Both the position numbers and the translations under genes were made by a program. 64,000 nt of DNA. It comes from Acidimicrobiales bacterium (GTDB lineage Bacteria > Actinomycetota > Acidimicrobiia > Acidimicrobiales > SHLQ01). Shown piece by piece: positions 29,637 through 40,324 of this stretch; the first letter of the stretch is position 1, and each line of letters starts with the position of its first letter. The notes under the pieces were generated by a model. That model was not told the DNA's origin and made no database searches. It saw only the letters and a list, made by a program, of their open reading frames with translations. The stretch lies in assembly GCA_020629375.1 (NCBI GenBank), contig JAHDDK010000005.1, positions 1-64,000 of the forward strand, written 5' to 3'.

Positions 29637-32006
29637 TCATCCGGTTGGCGCACGGAGTCGAGCGACGATCGGACCCGTGTCGTCGAATCCCCGTACGAGG
29701 GCTGCGGTCTCGTCGACGGCCAATACCTGTTCGACAGTCCAGTCTGCGGTCGGGAAGCGGTGCCACTCGTCGCCGTCGCCGACCCACAGGTCCGTGTCGG
29801 TTTCGAACACGGCGACGTCTGCGGCCGGTGAGAGGGCGACGAACCGCCCGTTGAGCACTCGCTCGGGTGCGTCGATGTCGGGTCCCCATCGCAGTCGATT
29901 GTCGGCCGACACGACGACGCCCTCGTCGCCGAGGAACCGGACGGCCGACGGGCTCGACTGGACGCTGCCGCCGCGTGGCGGCGGATCGAGCAACGCCACC
30001 GACTGCCAGCCCTGGTCGACCGACCACCGGGACAGCGCCTTGGCTTGGTCAGCCGTGTGCACGGCAAAGACGGTGCCCTCGATCACGGCCAGGTCCTCGA
30101 TCTCGCAGCGGTCGGCTTCGAGCGGTCGCGCAACCCGCGAGAAATCCTCATCGACCTGACGAAGACACGGGTCAACCGGAAACTCGACGACGCCGCCGTC
30201 GCGGACGACAACGCCGATGGTCTGAAGTCGAGAGGCGGCGATCCACAGTGCTTCGGCCACGACGGCGATGTCGTCCCCGTTGACGTCGTGAAGGCGAATC
30301 GCGATCTCGTCCGGCTCGCCGGGCAGAGCAAGTTCGACTCGGCGCCAGTCCAGGGCGTCGGTGGACACGAACAACGCCGATCCGGTGCCATCGATCGTGC
30401 CGAGGACCCACCACGTCGAACCTGCGACGCCAAAGGAGCGAGGGAAGAAGGCAAAGGGGAGATTCGTGGGTTGGCGCGCGTCGATATCGAGGCCATCAGC
30501 GCTCTGGATGCGCTGGGTTACGCCGAGGACGTTGACGAGTCCGACGAATCCCGGGGTGCGGTCCCCTCGCGCCGACCACACCTGTTCGGACCACTCTGCC
30601 TCGCCGACGGCACCGCTCCGGATGATCGGATTGGTTGCGGCGATCGTCGCTTCGGGACGCTGTGTCTCGGCGAGTCGCACCCGTCGAAGGACAGGCACGT
30701 CGTCGACGCGTTCGGCCACGAGGATCGCTTCATCGGCGGTCATCGCGACCAAGCGAACGTCTCGGACGGCCAGGCCCGGGTCCACACGATTCCAGATCGA
30801 CCCGCCCGTCGAGATGAGCAGTTCGGTCGCGACTCCGTCGGGTCGGGTCGCGACCTGCAGCCATCCGGTCCCGGCCATCGCCACTTGGAGGTCGATGATC
30901 CCGAAGTCGCCGGGGTCGTCGATTCCGTTACCGGTCGAGAAGAGCCCGATGCCTGCGCCGATCTGCCGGAGCTCCCCGTCGGCCACCCGAAACCCGCGTG
31001 CGTCATCGACCAACACGGCCTGTCCATCGCCCTGCACAACGACCGCAGTCGCGGGGTCGACCGGAGCGGGGATGAGCAACGAGGCGTCTTCATCGATCTG
31101 CGGATTCTCGACGGTCGTCCACGCGTCTCGTGGCGTCCACTTCGCGATCCGCCGGGTGCCGCTGGAGGCACCTGTCGAACCCGTGATTTCATCACGCTGA
31201 ATGACGGCGAGTAGCCCGTCGGGTTCGAGCGCCCATGACACGACGAATTCGGTCGGAGCCACCGAAATCTCGGTGGTAGCCCCGGTTTCGATGTTTCCCG
31301 CCAAGAACCGGGTCCGCATTTGCGTCACGGCAGAGTCGGCCACCTCGATTCGATCGATCAGGGCAACCCACTGATCGCCCATGAAGCCGCCGATGCGAGG
31401 AAACCCGGTCACGACGGTCCGGGTCAACTCCACCCATTCGCCGTCCGCGATCGCCTCGAACGTGATGATCTCGCTGTCCCCACCGGACGGGATGGATCGG
31501 CTGGCGATGGCGACCAGACGGCCGTCGACCCGTCCGACGCCCAGTGGGCGGAGGTTCTCGGGAATGGTCACCGAGCCGGGAGAACTCCATACGCCGGTCG
31601 ACTGCCCCGAGATGAACACCGGGTTCGCCCCGACTCGGCCTTCCTCGAGCACCTGCCGTCCGATCCCGATCCACCCATCGTTGACCGCGACGAGCTGTCG
31701 AGGAACCACCGTCACGTCTGCCCAGAGCGGCGTGGGCTGTGCGGCAGCGTCCGACCCCGGCAGTGGCTGCGGGTCGACAATCGGTGCCCGTTCGAGGTCG
31801 CTGGCCGGGGGAGGTGCAACACGATCGACGTCACGAAGAGCAAACAAGAGTGCGACCCCGACACCGATGAGCGCGATGAACGACAGCACCGACACCGCTC
31901 CCCGACGACTCGAGGTCGGTACCTCCACCCATTCTTCGACGGGTCGATCCGGATCGTCGAGCTCGATCCGAACCGACGACGGATTCTCGTGGTCGAGTGG
32001 ATTCAT
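29637..32006 (-). CDS. Hypothetical large membrane-anchored beta-propeller-like protein
   Basis: ORF; one TM (AVSVLSFIALIGVGVALLFAL); repeated GSIWNRVDPGLAV, DALDWRRVELALPG motifs. Confidence 0.75.
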   Translation of the reverse strand: MNPLDHENPSSVRIELDDPDRPVEEWVEVPTSSRRGAVSVLSFIALIGVGVALLFALRDVDRVAPPPASDLERAPIVDPQPLPGSDAAAQPTPLWADVTVVPRQLVAVNDGWIGIGRQVLEEGRVGANPVFISGQSTGVWSSPGSVTIPENLRPLGVGRVDGRLVAIASRSIPSGGDSEIITFEAIADGEWVELTRTVVTGFPRIGGFMGDQWVALIDRIEVADSAVTQMRTRFLAGNIETGATTEISVAPTEFVVSWALEPDGLLAVIQRDEITGSTGASSGTRRIAKWTPRDAWTTVENPQIDEDASLLIPAPVDPATAVVVQGDGQAVLVDDARGFRVADGELRQIGAGIGLFSTGNGIDDPGDFGIIDLQVAMAGTGWLQVATRPDGVATELLISTGGSIWNRVDPGLAVRDVRLVAMTADEAILVAERVDDVPVLRRVRLAETQRPEATIAATNPIIRSGAVGEAEWSEQVWSARGDRTPGFVGLVNVLGVTQRIQSADGLDIDARQPTNLPFAFFPRSFGVAGSTWWVLGTIDGTGSALFVSTDALDWRRVELALPGEPDEIAIRLHDVNGDDIAVVAEALWIAASRLQTIGVVVRDGGVVEFPVDPCLRQVDEDFSRVARPLEADRCEIEDLAVIEGTVFAVHTADQAKALSRWSVDQGWQSVALLDPPPRGGSVQSSPSAVRFLGDEGVVVSADNRLRWGPDIDAPERVLNGRFVALSPAADVAVFETDTDLWVGDGDEWHRFPTADWTVEQVLAVDETAALVRGFDDTGPIVARLRAPTG

Positions 32007-33607
32007 GGTGAGAGATCGAACCGAGTGATCGTCGACTCGAAGTCGTTCTGAATCCAGATGGAGGTCCCCATCGCCATCAACAAGCGGGGGTTGCCAATGG
32101 CGTAGTCCGGATCGACTTCGAGCCAGGGACCGTCATCGATTGCGAGCCACAGGGCCTCGCCAACGCCGGTCAGCCCCGAAACACCGACGGCGTGGGCACG
32201 ACCGTCGTCGGAGATCGACCATGTGAGTGCGCGCGACGTGGCGGCAAGAGCCGACGCCGACCACTCGGCGGGTGGTTCGCGGACGATGTCGACAGCGCCG
32301 GTGGCGAGGTCGACCGTCGCAGCGCCTTGCGTGGTCGGCACGAGCACGGCGCGCCCGTCGTCGACGACCACCGGCTCCGGTGTCTGCCCGAACCCGAACG
32401 CGAGCTCGAGAGGGACCAGCTGGTACCCATCATCCCGGGTCCACCACACGAGGCCTTCCTCGTCGAATTCGGGGACCGGGGTCGAGTCGTCGCAATCCGG
32501 TGCGGCTGGACCGAAACCGAACACCTCGGGCGCAGGGTTCGTCGACGCCCACCCACCGGGGATCGCGGCCAACGAGATCGCTCCTCCGAACGGTGCAGTG
32601 CTCTCGAGGACCGCATCGCCGATTGGCTGATGGCGGACGGTGAGTTCGGGAACCTCGAACTCCCCATTGAGGAGCTGAAAACAACCGACGAGTTCGTCGA
32701 CGTCGACGTTGGCGTCCGGACCGATGTTCAATTCGGCGCCCTCGCCGTCGCACGGGATGAAGGTCACGGAGTCGTCGCTGTCCCCCGGCACAGTCCAACC
32801 GCAGTAACGGACGCCCGGCGGCACCTCGGCGAACCGTGCGAGATAATCCGCAGCGACTTCGGTGCCGACGGATCCGGGGCTCTGGAGCGACAGCGCGATC
32901 AGCGTGTCATCGCGGACTTGGGATGGATAGGGAAATCCGCGGGCCTCGATCGAGTCGAACTCGTCCGCACGGGTCCACGACACCAGATCGGCGCTTCGCC
33001 AAACCGTCATGGTGAAGTCGTCGGTGTCCTCGAACGATTGGTTGCTCGCCCACAGGTCCTCGCCGTCGATCACCGCGATCCATCCACTGTCGTCTCGGTC
33101 GAGACCAACGACAGTTCCGGGGAGATTGCCTCGATCGATGGGACTCCATTCGAGTCCGTCGACCGATCGAAAGAGCTGGTCGTCTTCGGCGAAACCGTGA
33201 GCTACCCAGCCGCCGGTCGAGCTCTCGATGACCTCGAACACGAAGATGTCGCCGATATCGGCGGGTTCGGTGGCCGCCGCGAGGAGGTTGTCATCACTGG
33301 ACGGCTCGGCGGCTGATTCGTCGACGACGGGTTCGGACGTCGACGGCGGCGGCTCGGTGGTGGAGGTGATCGGGGCACCCGTGGCGTCGGTGCCCGAGTC
33401 GGGCTGGAGTGCAAGCACCGCGCCGGCCATTGCGACCACCCCGACGGCGATGCCGATCAGCCACAGCCTCGGGGCAAACCTCGGATGGTCGGCCGTCGGC
33501 ACGACGTCCGCGGGAGTCGTCGGCGATGCACCAGACGACTCGGAGTCGAACTCGATGCGAACAGCGGATCCCTCGCGGTCTGGTGACGTGGCGGGCACGC
33601 TCAACAC
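32003..33607 (-). CDS. Hypothetical membrane-anchored beta-propeller-like protein, paralogous to neighbour
   Basis: ORF; one TM (LWLIGIAVGVVAMAGAVLAL); RSVDGLEWSPIDRGNLPG; ATGA-type overlap with 29637..32006. Confidence 0.75.
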   Translation of the reverse strand: MLSVPATSPDREGSAVRIEFDSESSGASPTTPADVVPTADHPRFAPRLWLIGIAVGVVAMAGAVLALQPDSGTDATGAPITSTTEPPPSTSEPVVDESAAEPSSDDNLLAAATEPADIGDIFVFEVIESSTGGWVAHGFAEDDQLFRSVDGLEWSPIDRGNLPGTVVGLDRDDSGWIAVIDGEDLWASNQSFEDTDDFTMTVWRSADLVSWTRADEFDSIEARGFPYPSQVRDDTLIALSLQSPGSVGTEVAADYLARFAEVPPGVRYCGWTVPGDSDDSVTFIPCDGEGAELNIGPDANVDVDELVGCFQLLNGEFEVPELTVRHQPIGDAVLESTAPFGGAISLAAIPGGWASTNPAPEVFGFGPAAPDCDDSTPVPEFDEEGLVWWTRDDGYQLVPLELAFGFGQTPEPVVVDDGRAVLVPTTQGAATVDLATGAVDIVREPPAEWSASALAATSRALTWSISDDGRAHAVGVSGLTGVGEALWLAIDDGPWLEVDPDYAIGNPRLLMAMGTSIWIQNDFESTITRFDLSP

Positions 33608-33659
33608 GGTACGGGTCCGATGACACCCAACGTGGCCGGGGTGCTGCTTTCATGGTGCG

Positions 33660-35078
33660 ATGCCCTCCCCCCTCCTCCAACCGTCCACGCTGCCTCGCCG
33701 AGCCCGATTGTGGTGGGTCGCAGCACTGATGGTGCTCACCCTCGGCGCGGCTTGTGGTTCGAACGGCGACGACTCCACAGACGACGCGACAATGACCGAC
33801 GAGGCCGCCGACACGACCGGTGACGCCACTGGGGACACGGCAGATGCCAGTGACCAACCCGTGATCGACGTCGACGGTCCGGCCAACCCCGAGAACGCCC
33901 GCCTGCTCATCGGCGATCTCATTGGCGTCGAAGCCGAAGCCGACGCCGTCGCCTGTCTGGTCGAACGAGCAGATGGCGACTCGACGTTGACCGCCGCAAT
34001 CAATGGAGTTGGGACCGCCGGCTTCTCGTTCACGCCAGAGTTCTTCACCGCCCTGGCGACGGGTGTCCATGCCTGCAACGACAACCGCCTCCTGGGCGGC
34101 TCCCTGCTGACCATCTCGGGCGCGGACGACGACGCGGGCCGAGACGCATTCATCGACTGCGCCGAAGCCGAACTCGACGACACCGTCGATGGAGACCTCA
34201 CCTACACGGGTCTGGCCGCCGTCCGGGTCGGCTTCCCCGTCCCCGAAGGCGCCCAAGAAGCGACCATCTCGTCACTCACGACCTGCGTACCCGCACCAGA
34301 CCTCGCCAATCGCCTCGCAAACACGGCCGAACAGAGCTCCGGCTTCGCCATCGAGGTCGACCGGGCGTGTGTCGCCGAGAGCATCGACGACTCGTTCACT
34401 TCGGAATTCTGGAGCGCAGTGGTTCTCGCAGACGGGACAACACCCGACATCGGACCGATCGTCGATGACTGCTCCGACGCATTCAGTTCGGGCCTGCCGA
34501 CGGAGATTCCTGCGGACTTCACGCCCTTCGACGGGTCGGGTGCGCTCGCCGCGATCGACCCGACGGCACGCAATGGTGTCTACGCATCCGCGCCTCCGTC
34601 GGTTCTCGACGAGACGGCCTCGTACCAGGCGATCTTGACCACCGCCGACGGGCAGATGGTCATCGACCTGTTCACCGACACCGCTCCCGACACGGTGAAC
34701 AACTTCGTGGCGCTGGCCCAAGATGGCTTCTACGACGGAACGGTCTTCCACCGGGTCTTGGACGGCTTCATGGCTCAGGGCGGCGACCCGTCCGGCTTGG
34801 GCACGGGCGGTCCGGGGTACAGCTTCGAAGACGAGGACTCCGGCTTCACGCCCGTCGATCGCCGCGGCCTGCTCGCGATGGCCAACAGCGGACCCGACAC
34901 GAACGGCAGCCAGTTCTTCATCACATTCGCTCCCGCCGAACACCTCACCGGGGCCCACGTCGTGTTTGGCGAAGTGGTCGACGGCGATGACGTGCTCGCC
35001 GCAATCGACCTTCGAGACCCCAACGCACCGACCAGCCGCGGCGAGGTTCTCCAGTCCGTCGAGATCGTGCGCAACTGA
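33660..35078 (+). CDS. Lipoprotein with C-terminal cyclophilin-type peptidyl-prolyl isomerase domain
   Basis: Lipobox LTLGAACGS; VNNFVALAQDGFYDGTVFHRVLDGFMAQGGDPSGLGTGGPGYSFEDE...NGSQFFITFAPAEHLTGAHVVFGEVVDG. Confidence 0.92.
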   Translation: MPSPLLQPSTLPRRARLWWVAALMVLTLGAACGSNGDDSTDDATMTDEAADTTGDATGDTADASDQPVIDVDGPANPENARLLIGDLIGVEAEADAVACLVERADGDSTLTAAINGVGTAGFSFTPEFFTALATGVHACNDNRLLGGSLLTISGADDDAGRDAFIDCAEAELDDTVDGDLTYTGLAAVRVGFPVPEGAQEATISSLTTCVPAPDLANRLANTAEQSSGFAIEVDRACVAESIDDSFTSEFWSAVVLADGTTPDIGPIVDDCSDAFSSGLPTEIPADFTPFDGSGALAAIDPTARNGVYASAPPSVLDETASYQAILTTADGQMVIDLFTDTAPDTVNNFVALAQDGFYDGTVFHRVLDGFMAQGGDPSGLGTGGPGYSFEDEDSGFTPVDRRGLLAMANSGPDTNGSQFFITFAPAEHLTGAHVVFGEVVDGDDVLAAIDLRDPNAPTSRGEVLQSVEIVRN

Positions 35079-36451
35079 TGGCCGCATCGGACACCTTGGG
35101 CAACGAGAGCCCGCTGACCAGGGAGTCCGTCGAGCTTCTGCAGACACTCATCCGCAACGAGTGCGTCAACGACGGGACTGACGAGACCGGCCACGAAACC
35201 CGGAACGCCGACGTGCTGCGCCAGGTTCTCGAAGGCGCCGGTCTCGATGTCCAGACCTGGGAGCCGGTTCCCGATCGAGCGTCGATTGTCGCTCGCATCG
35301 AAGGCTCCGACCCCGATGCACCAAGCATCTGTTTGATGGGCCACACCGACGTCGTTCCGGTGAACCCCGACGGCTGGAGCAACGATCCGTTCGGCGGCGA
35401 GCTGATCGATGGCGAGATCTGGGGTCGTGGCGCTGTCGACATGTTGAACCTCACCTCGTCCATGGCGGTCGCCGTGCGGCACCTCGCCGACACGAACTTC
35501 CGGCCGAAGGGCGACGTCATCTTCTTCGGCGTGGCCGATGAGGAGGCGGGGTCCACGGTCGGAGCACGCTGGTTCGCCGACAACGAGCCCGACGCGATCC
35601 GCAGCGACTACGTCCTGACCGAGTCGGGCGGACTGCACTTCGGTGACTCCGAAGCGCCAAACATCGTCATGAACGTTGGCGAGAAGGGCATCGAGTGGCG
35701 ACGCATCACGGTTCGGGGGACACCGGGGCACGGGTCGCGCCCGTTCCGTTCGGACAACGCGCTCGTCCGGGCTGCCGCTGTCGTGCAGCGGCTCGCCGAC
35801 TATCGACCGACGCCTCGCTTCCACGAGCTTTGGCGGCCGCAAGTCGAGTCGCTGGGCCTCGACGAAGAGACAACCCGGCAGCTCCTCGATCCCGACGCGA
35901 TCAACGACTTTCTCGATGAGTTCCCGATCGCCTCGGCAGCAGGCCATCTGTGGAGTTGCACCCACGCGACGTTCTCGCCCAACGTCGTCGACGTTCCGCA
36001 CGTCCAGAAGACGAACATCATTCCCGACGAAGTCGTTCTGGAGATCGACATTCGGACGCTGCCCGGCGAGGGCCCCGAAAACGTCGACGCGCATCTTCGA
36101 GCGGCGCTCGGCGACGAGCTGTTCGGCGTGGTCGAACACGAGACCGTGATCTCGGAGACGTCCACCATGTCGCCTGTCGACACCCCCTTGTGGGAGTCGA
36201 TGCAGCGAGCGACAGCCAAACGCTTTCCGACGTCGTCGCTCGCTCCGCACCTGATCGTCGGATTCACGGACTCGCGGATCACCCGAGAAATGGGGGCGGT
36301 CTCGTACGGGGCCGGGCTATTCAGCCCGTCGCTCGATCCGTTCAGCTACAGCGACCGATTCCATGGTCACGACGAACGGATCGATGTCGAGTCGATGGCG
36401 CTCAGCACCCAGTTCTTCATCGACGTCGTCAAGGACCTGCAAGAACGGTGA
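35078..36451 (+). CDS. M20/M25/M40 family metallo-hydrolase
   Basis: ORF; CLMGHTDVVPVNPDGWSNDPFGGELIDGEIWGRGAVDMLNLTSSMAVAV, FFGVADEEAGSTVGARW. Confidence 0.93.
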   Translation: MAASDTLGNESPLTRESVELLQTLIRNECVNDGTDETGHETRNADVLRQVLEGAGLDVQTWEPVPDRASIVARIEGSDPDAPSICLMGHTDVVPVNPDGWSNDPFGGELIDGEIWGRGAVDMLNLTSSMAVAVRHLADTNFRPKGDVIFFGVADEEAGSTVGARWFADNEPDAIRSDYVLTESGGLHFGDSEAPNIVMNVGEKGIEWRRITVRGTPGHGSRPFRSDNALVRAAAVVQRLADYRPTPRFHELWRPQVESLGLDEETTRQLLDPDAINDFLDEFPIASAAGHLWSCTHATFSPNVVDVPHVQKTNIIPDEVVLEIDIRTLPGEGPENVDAHLRAALGDELFGVVEHETVISETSTMSPVDTPLWESMQRATAKRFPTSSLAPHLIVGFTDSRITREMGAVSYGAGLFSPSLDPFSYSDRFHGHDERIDVESMALSTQFFIDVVKDLQER

Positions 36452-36987
36452 CCGACCCGATCGAGACCCGATGGGCGGTCATCACCGGACCGCCCTCGTC
36501 GGGCAAGACGACGCTCCTCAGTCTTCTGAGCAAGCGAGATGTGGCGACCTCTGCGGACTCGACACGACAACTCATCGCCGAAGTCGTCGCGAGTGGTCGC
36601 GACGCCGAAGAGTTCCGTTTCGCAGATGACTTCCAGCCCCGAGTCCTCGACGCGATGCTCACTGCCGAGACCGCACTCGATCCCGCCACGGTCACCGCGC
36701 TCGAATACGCCTTGCCCTGCAACATCGCCTTCCACCGGACCGAATGGCTCGATCTGACACCGGGGCTCGCCGAAGCGTCGACCCGTTTTCGCTACGCCCA
36801 CGTGTTCATCTGCGACCCGGTCGGCTGGGCAACCGACGCCGAGCGGGTCGAAGACGAGATCTATCAACAGCGCGTTCACCGAAACATGCTCGACGTGTAC
36901 AACGAGCTGGGCTACGAACCGATTCGCGTGCCCGCAGTACCGCCGGAGGAGCGACTCGACATGATTCTTCGGACGCTCGACACCTGA
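36448..36987 (+). CDS. AAA ATPase/kinase-like protein (NadR-type P-loop)
   Basis: GTG start; WAVITGPPSSGKTTLLSLLSKRDVATSADSTRQLI. Confidence 0.75.
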   Translation: MTDPIETRWAVITGPPSSGKTTLLSLLSKRDVATSADSTRQLIAEVVASGRDAEEFRFADDFQPRVLDAMLTAETALDPATVTALEYALPCNIAFHRTEWLDLTPGLAEASTRFRYAHVFICDPVGWATDAERVEDEIYQQRVHRNMLDVYNELGYEPIRVPAVPPEERLDMILRTLDT

Positions 36988-37018
36988 CTCGAAGGCGCGC
37001 GCACAGATCGCGGCACCG

Positions 37019-37960
37019 TCACTTCCGGCTCGCGAGTAGCGCACCGCCGATCGTCAGAACCGCGCCGATCAAGGCGAGTGCGGTGACCGCATCGTGTCGG
37101 ATGGACACACCGAGGACGAGAGACACGACCGGGATCAGATAGGTGATGAACGACGCTCGGATGGAGCCGACCCGCCCGAGGAGTGTCGCCATGATCCAGT
37201 ACGCCAGTCCCGTCCCGATTGCGCCGAGGGCGACGACGGCCACGACTGGGCCCAGCGCCCAATCATTGTCGCCGAGATTCCACAACCCGAACGGCGTGAC
37301 CCACAGCGTCGCCAACCCGAGCACACCGCTCATCGTCGGGATCCCCCCGTATCTGGCCTGGAGAGGCGCCGCGAGATTGATCGCAAATCCGTAGCAGAGC
37401 GTCGCCGCAAGGACCATGAGGACACCGCGGAGTTCGGACGATCCACCGCCGGCCGAACCCACCGAGATCAGAACCACACCAACGAAGCCTCCGATCAACC
37501 CGAAGACCTGAATCCGAGTCGGCGCCCGACCGAACAACACCGTCGAGACCACCGCCACGAAGATCGGCGTGGCACCGTTGAGCAAGCCAGCCACAGCGGA
37601 GTTGACGTACTGCTGCGCCAGCGGAAACAACGTGAATGGCAGCGCAACCCACAGCACGGACAAGAAGACGAGGCGGCCGCGATCACTGCGCTCGATCGTC
37701 ACCGATGGTCTCGTCAATCGGATCGCCCAGAGCGCAACGGCGCCAAGCCCGACCCGTCCAAGAGTGACCATGCCGGGCGTCAACCCCTCGAGCGCAAACG
37801 CGATCAGCAAGAACGACGAACCCCAGATGAGCGACACGCCAAGGAAGAGCGCCCAGTCTTGTGCATCGAATCTCTCATCGTTCGACGCGTCGGCCGTCGA
37901 CAGACCCGGTCGTGTTGCATTCCCACTCACGAGGACAGCCTGCCAGCGTTCGGCCATCAT
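37019..37960 (-). CDS. DMT/EamA family transporter
   Basis: ORF; multi-TM; ALFLGVSLIWGSSFLLIAFALEGLTPGMVTLGRV, FPLAQQYVNSAVAGLLNGATPIFVAVVSTVLFGRAPT. Confidence 0.9.
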   Translation of the reverse strand: MMAERWQAVLVSGNATRPGLSTADASNDERFDAQDWALFLGVSLIWGSSFLLIAFALEGLTPGMVTLGRVGLGAVALWAIRLTRPSVTIERSDRGRLVFLSVLWVALPFTLFPLAQQYVNSAVAGLLNGATPIFVAVVSTVLFGRAPTRIQVFGLIGGFVGVVLISVGSAGGGSSELRGVLMVLAATLCYGFAINLAAPLQARYGGIPTMSGVLGLATLWVTPFGLWNLGDNDWALGPVVAVVALGAIGTGLAYWIMATLLGRVGSIRASFITYLIPVVSLVLGVSIRHDAVTALALIGAVLTIGGALLASRK

Positions 37961-37966
37961 GAGGCC

Positions 37967-38899
37967 ATGGCTCTTCACCCGCAGGCGCAGATGTTGATCG
38001 ATCTCTCCGAACAGGCGGGACTCCCCGCGATACAGGACCTCGAACCTGGCGAGGCCCGAGCGATCTACGACCTACGGACGGCCGCCCTGGACGCGCAACC
38101 CCAAATTGCAGCCGTCGAGGACCGCACCATTCCGGGGCCGGCTGGCGAGCTCTCGATTCGGATCTACTCGCCAATCACCGACGACGTCCTGAGCCCCGGG
38201 ATCCTGTTCTTCCACGGAGGTGGTTGGGTGATCGGCACCATAGACACCCACGATGTGGCGTGCCGGGCACTGTGTGCGGCGGCGTGTGCCACGGTCGTGT
38301 CCGTCGAGTATCGGCTGGCGCCCGAGCATCGCTACCCCGCGGCCAGCGACGACTGCTTCGCCGCAACGAATTGGGTGGCAGCCAACGCCGCCGAAATCGG
38401 AATCGACCCGGCGAAACTCGCCGTGTGCGGAGATTCGGCCGGTGGGCATCTGGCGGCCGTCGTCTGCCAAGACGCCCGCGACGCCGGAGGTCCATCCATC
38501 GCTGCCCAAGCGCTCGTCTACCCCGTCGTGGATGTGGCCAACCCCGGCCGCCCCTCGATGATCGACAACGCCGAGGGCTATCTGCTCACCGCAGACGCAA
38601 TGCGGTGGTTCGTCGAGCACTACGTGCCCGACCAAAATCAGCGGGCCAAGCCGCGCTGCTCGCCGCTCCTCGGAGATCTCACCGATCTGCCATCGGCGCT
38701 CGTCGTCACCGCCGAGTACGACCCGTTGCGGGACGAAGGCCGCGAGTACGCCGAGGCTCTCGTCGCCTCGGGTGTCGTTGCCGAACACATCGACGTCGCC
38801 GGCCAGGTGCACACCTTCTTCACCCAGGTCGGCTTCCAAGACGCGGCCCTCGAAACGGTTCGCACGATCGCGAGGTTCTTCGAGCAACACTGGCGCTGA
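37967..38899 (+). CDS. Alpha/beta hydrolase (HSL family esterase)
   Basis: Start MALHPQAQMLIDL at 37967; FFHGGGWVIGTIDTHD, VSVEYRLAPEHRYPAA, VCGDSAGGHLAAV. Confidence 0.95.
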   Translation: MALHPQAQMLIDLSEQAGLPAIQDLEPGEARAIYDLRTAALDAQPQIAAVEDRTIPGPAGELSIRIYSPITDDVLSPGILFFHGGGWVIGTIDTHDVACRALCAAACATVVSVEYRLAPEHRYPAASDDCFAATNWVAANAAEIGIDPAKLAVCGDSAGGHLAAVVCQDARDAGGPSIAAQALVYPVVDVANPGRPSMIDNAEGYLLTADAMRWFVEHYVPDQNQRAKPRCSPLLGDLTDLPSALVVTAEYDPLRDEGREYAEALVASGVVAEHIDVAGQVHTFFTQVGFQDAALETVRTIARFFEQHWR

Positions 38900-38901
38900 C
38901 G

Positions 38902-40170
38902 TCAGCGTCGGTCCTCGATCACCCGCTCTCGCGTACCCGAGACCGGCTCTCGGCTGGGATCGAACACCTCCGCAGTTCGGGCCCGCGAACGCTCGAGCTC
39001 GGCCAGGTCGAGGCTGCCGCGTCCGCCTGCGTCGATGGCGTCGCCAACCGGGACGATTACGAAGTCGGTTCGGTCGACGCGCGTCGGCGTGTGCGTCACC
39101 CAGGTCTCGAACCCGGAGCGGTCGGGCAGGTCCTGAAGGTGCACGTGCATGATCACGCCGTCTTGTGCTCCCGCAGCGCAGCAGTTCGCCGACTGGTTGG
39201 ACAAGAAGTTCCCAAGTCCGAAGAGGACGAGGGTGTCGCCCACGCGTTCGACCGGCTGCACGACATGAGCGTGATGTCCGACGATCACGTCGATCGTGCC
39301 CGCAGCTGCCAGTGCGAGAGCCACGTCGCGTTGGTCGTCACTGGGCTCGTGCCGGTACTCGACGCCCCAGTGGAGCGACACGACGACGAACTCCGCACCG
39401 GAATCTCGCGCCCGGTCAACGTCGGCGAGGATTCGCTCGGGGTCGATCCCGACGACTGACCACGGTTGGTCGGCGGGCACTCGAAATCCGTTGAGACCGT
39501 ACGTATACGACAGCTGGCCAATCGTGATTCCTGCGGCGTCGAGCAGCAACGGCGTGCTCGCCTCCTCCGCTGTACGCCAGGTGCCGGTGTGTTCGAGGCC
39601 CGCTGCTTCGAGGACGTCGATCGTGTTGACTAGTCCCTCGAAACGTCGATCGAGGCTGTGGTTCGACGCCGTGGTGCAGGCGTCGAAACCGGCCGTCTTC
39701 AGTCCCGCGGCGAGATCTCCGGGGACGTTGAATGTCGGATGACCGCTCAGGTCGGTGTTGTCGGGCGACAACGGCGTCTCGAGATGGCAGACGGCGAGAT
39801 CCGCTCCCTGGAGCCGGTCCGCGACCAGATCGAACATCGGGGCGAAGTCGTACTCGCCGGGCGTCGCACTGTTCGCTGCCGCTTGGCGCACGACACCTCG
39901 ATGGGCCAGGACGTCGCCCGCGAAGGCCAGTTCGGCGGTCCGAATCGGTGGACGTATCGTCGTCGTACTGGTCGAGACCTCGGTCGGCACGATGACTTGG
40001 CGAGGTTGCGCGAGTTCGGTGGCTGCCTGAACCTCGACGACGGGAACGTCGGAATTGGGCGTGGTCTCGACCACGGGTTGGGCAGCATCATTGAGCGGAC
40101 CAGTGGCGACAAGCGCGAGCAAACCGAGAGCGACGACAGCACCCAGCGACCACGCTCCCGACCGAGTCAT
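38902..40170 (-). CDS. CapA family (poly-gamma-glutamate biosynthesis-type) metallophosphoesterase-like protein
   Basis: ORF; ELAFAGDVLAHRGVVRQA, DLAVCHLETPLS, TTASNHSLDRRFEGLVNTIDVLEAAGLEHTG, HWGVEYRHEPSDDQRDVALALAAAGTIDVIVGHHAHVVQPVE. Confidence 0.93.
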   Translation of the reverse strand: MTRSGAWSLGAVVALGLLALVATGPLNDAAQPVVETTPNSDVPVVEVQAATELAQPRQVIVPTEVSTSTTTIRPPIRTAELAFAGDVLAHRGVVRQAAANSATPGEYDFAPMFDLVADRLQGADLAVCHLETPLSPDNTDLSGHPTFNVPGDLAAGLKTAGFDACTTASNHSLDRRFEGLVNTIDVLEAAGLEHTGTWRTAEEASTPLLLDAAGITIGQLSYTYGLNGFRVPADQPWSVVGIDPERILADVDRARDSGAEFVVVSLHWGVEYRHEPSDDQRDVALALAAAGTIDVIVGHHAHVVQPVERVGDTLVLFGLGNFLSNQSANCCAAGAQDGVIMHVHLQDLPDRSGFETWVTHTPTRVDRTDFVIVPVGDAIDAGGRGSLDLAELERSRARTAEVFDPSREPVSGTRERVIEDRR

Positions 40171-40324
40171 GTCGATCGACCGCCGTCATCCACCATGTGC
40201 AGAACCTAGTCGGCTCGCCCGAGGCGGGGTCCTCAATCATCCCGCCGTCACCCAAGATCGGTTCATCACGGCGCCCCCTGCACTGTGCCCTCATCACCGC
40301 TCGGCAGCGACCGACCAGGACCCC

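Noticed and set aside
30045-31214. 389-aa plus-strand ORF
   Set aside because: Antisense to the 29637..32006(-) propeller-like gene, no motif.
37094-37966. N-terminal extension of the alpha/beta-hydrolase ORF (MSDGHTEDERHDRDQ...)
   Set aside because: Charged low-complexity antisense of the EamA gene; the hydrolase starts at ATG 37967.
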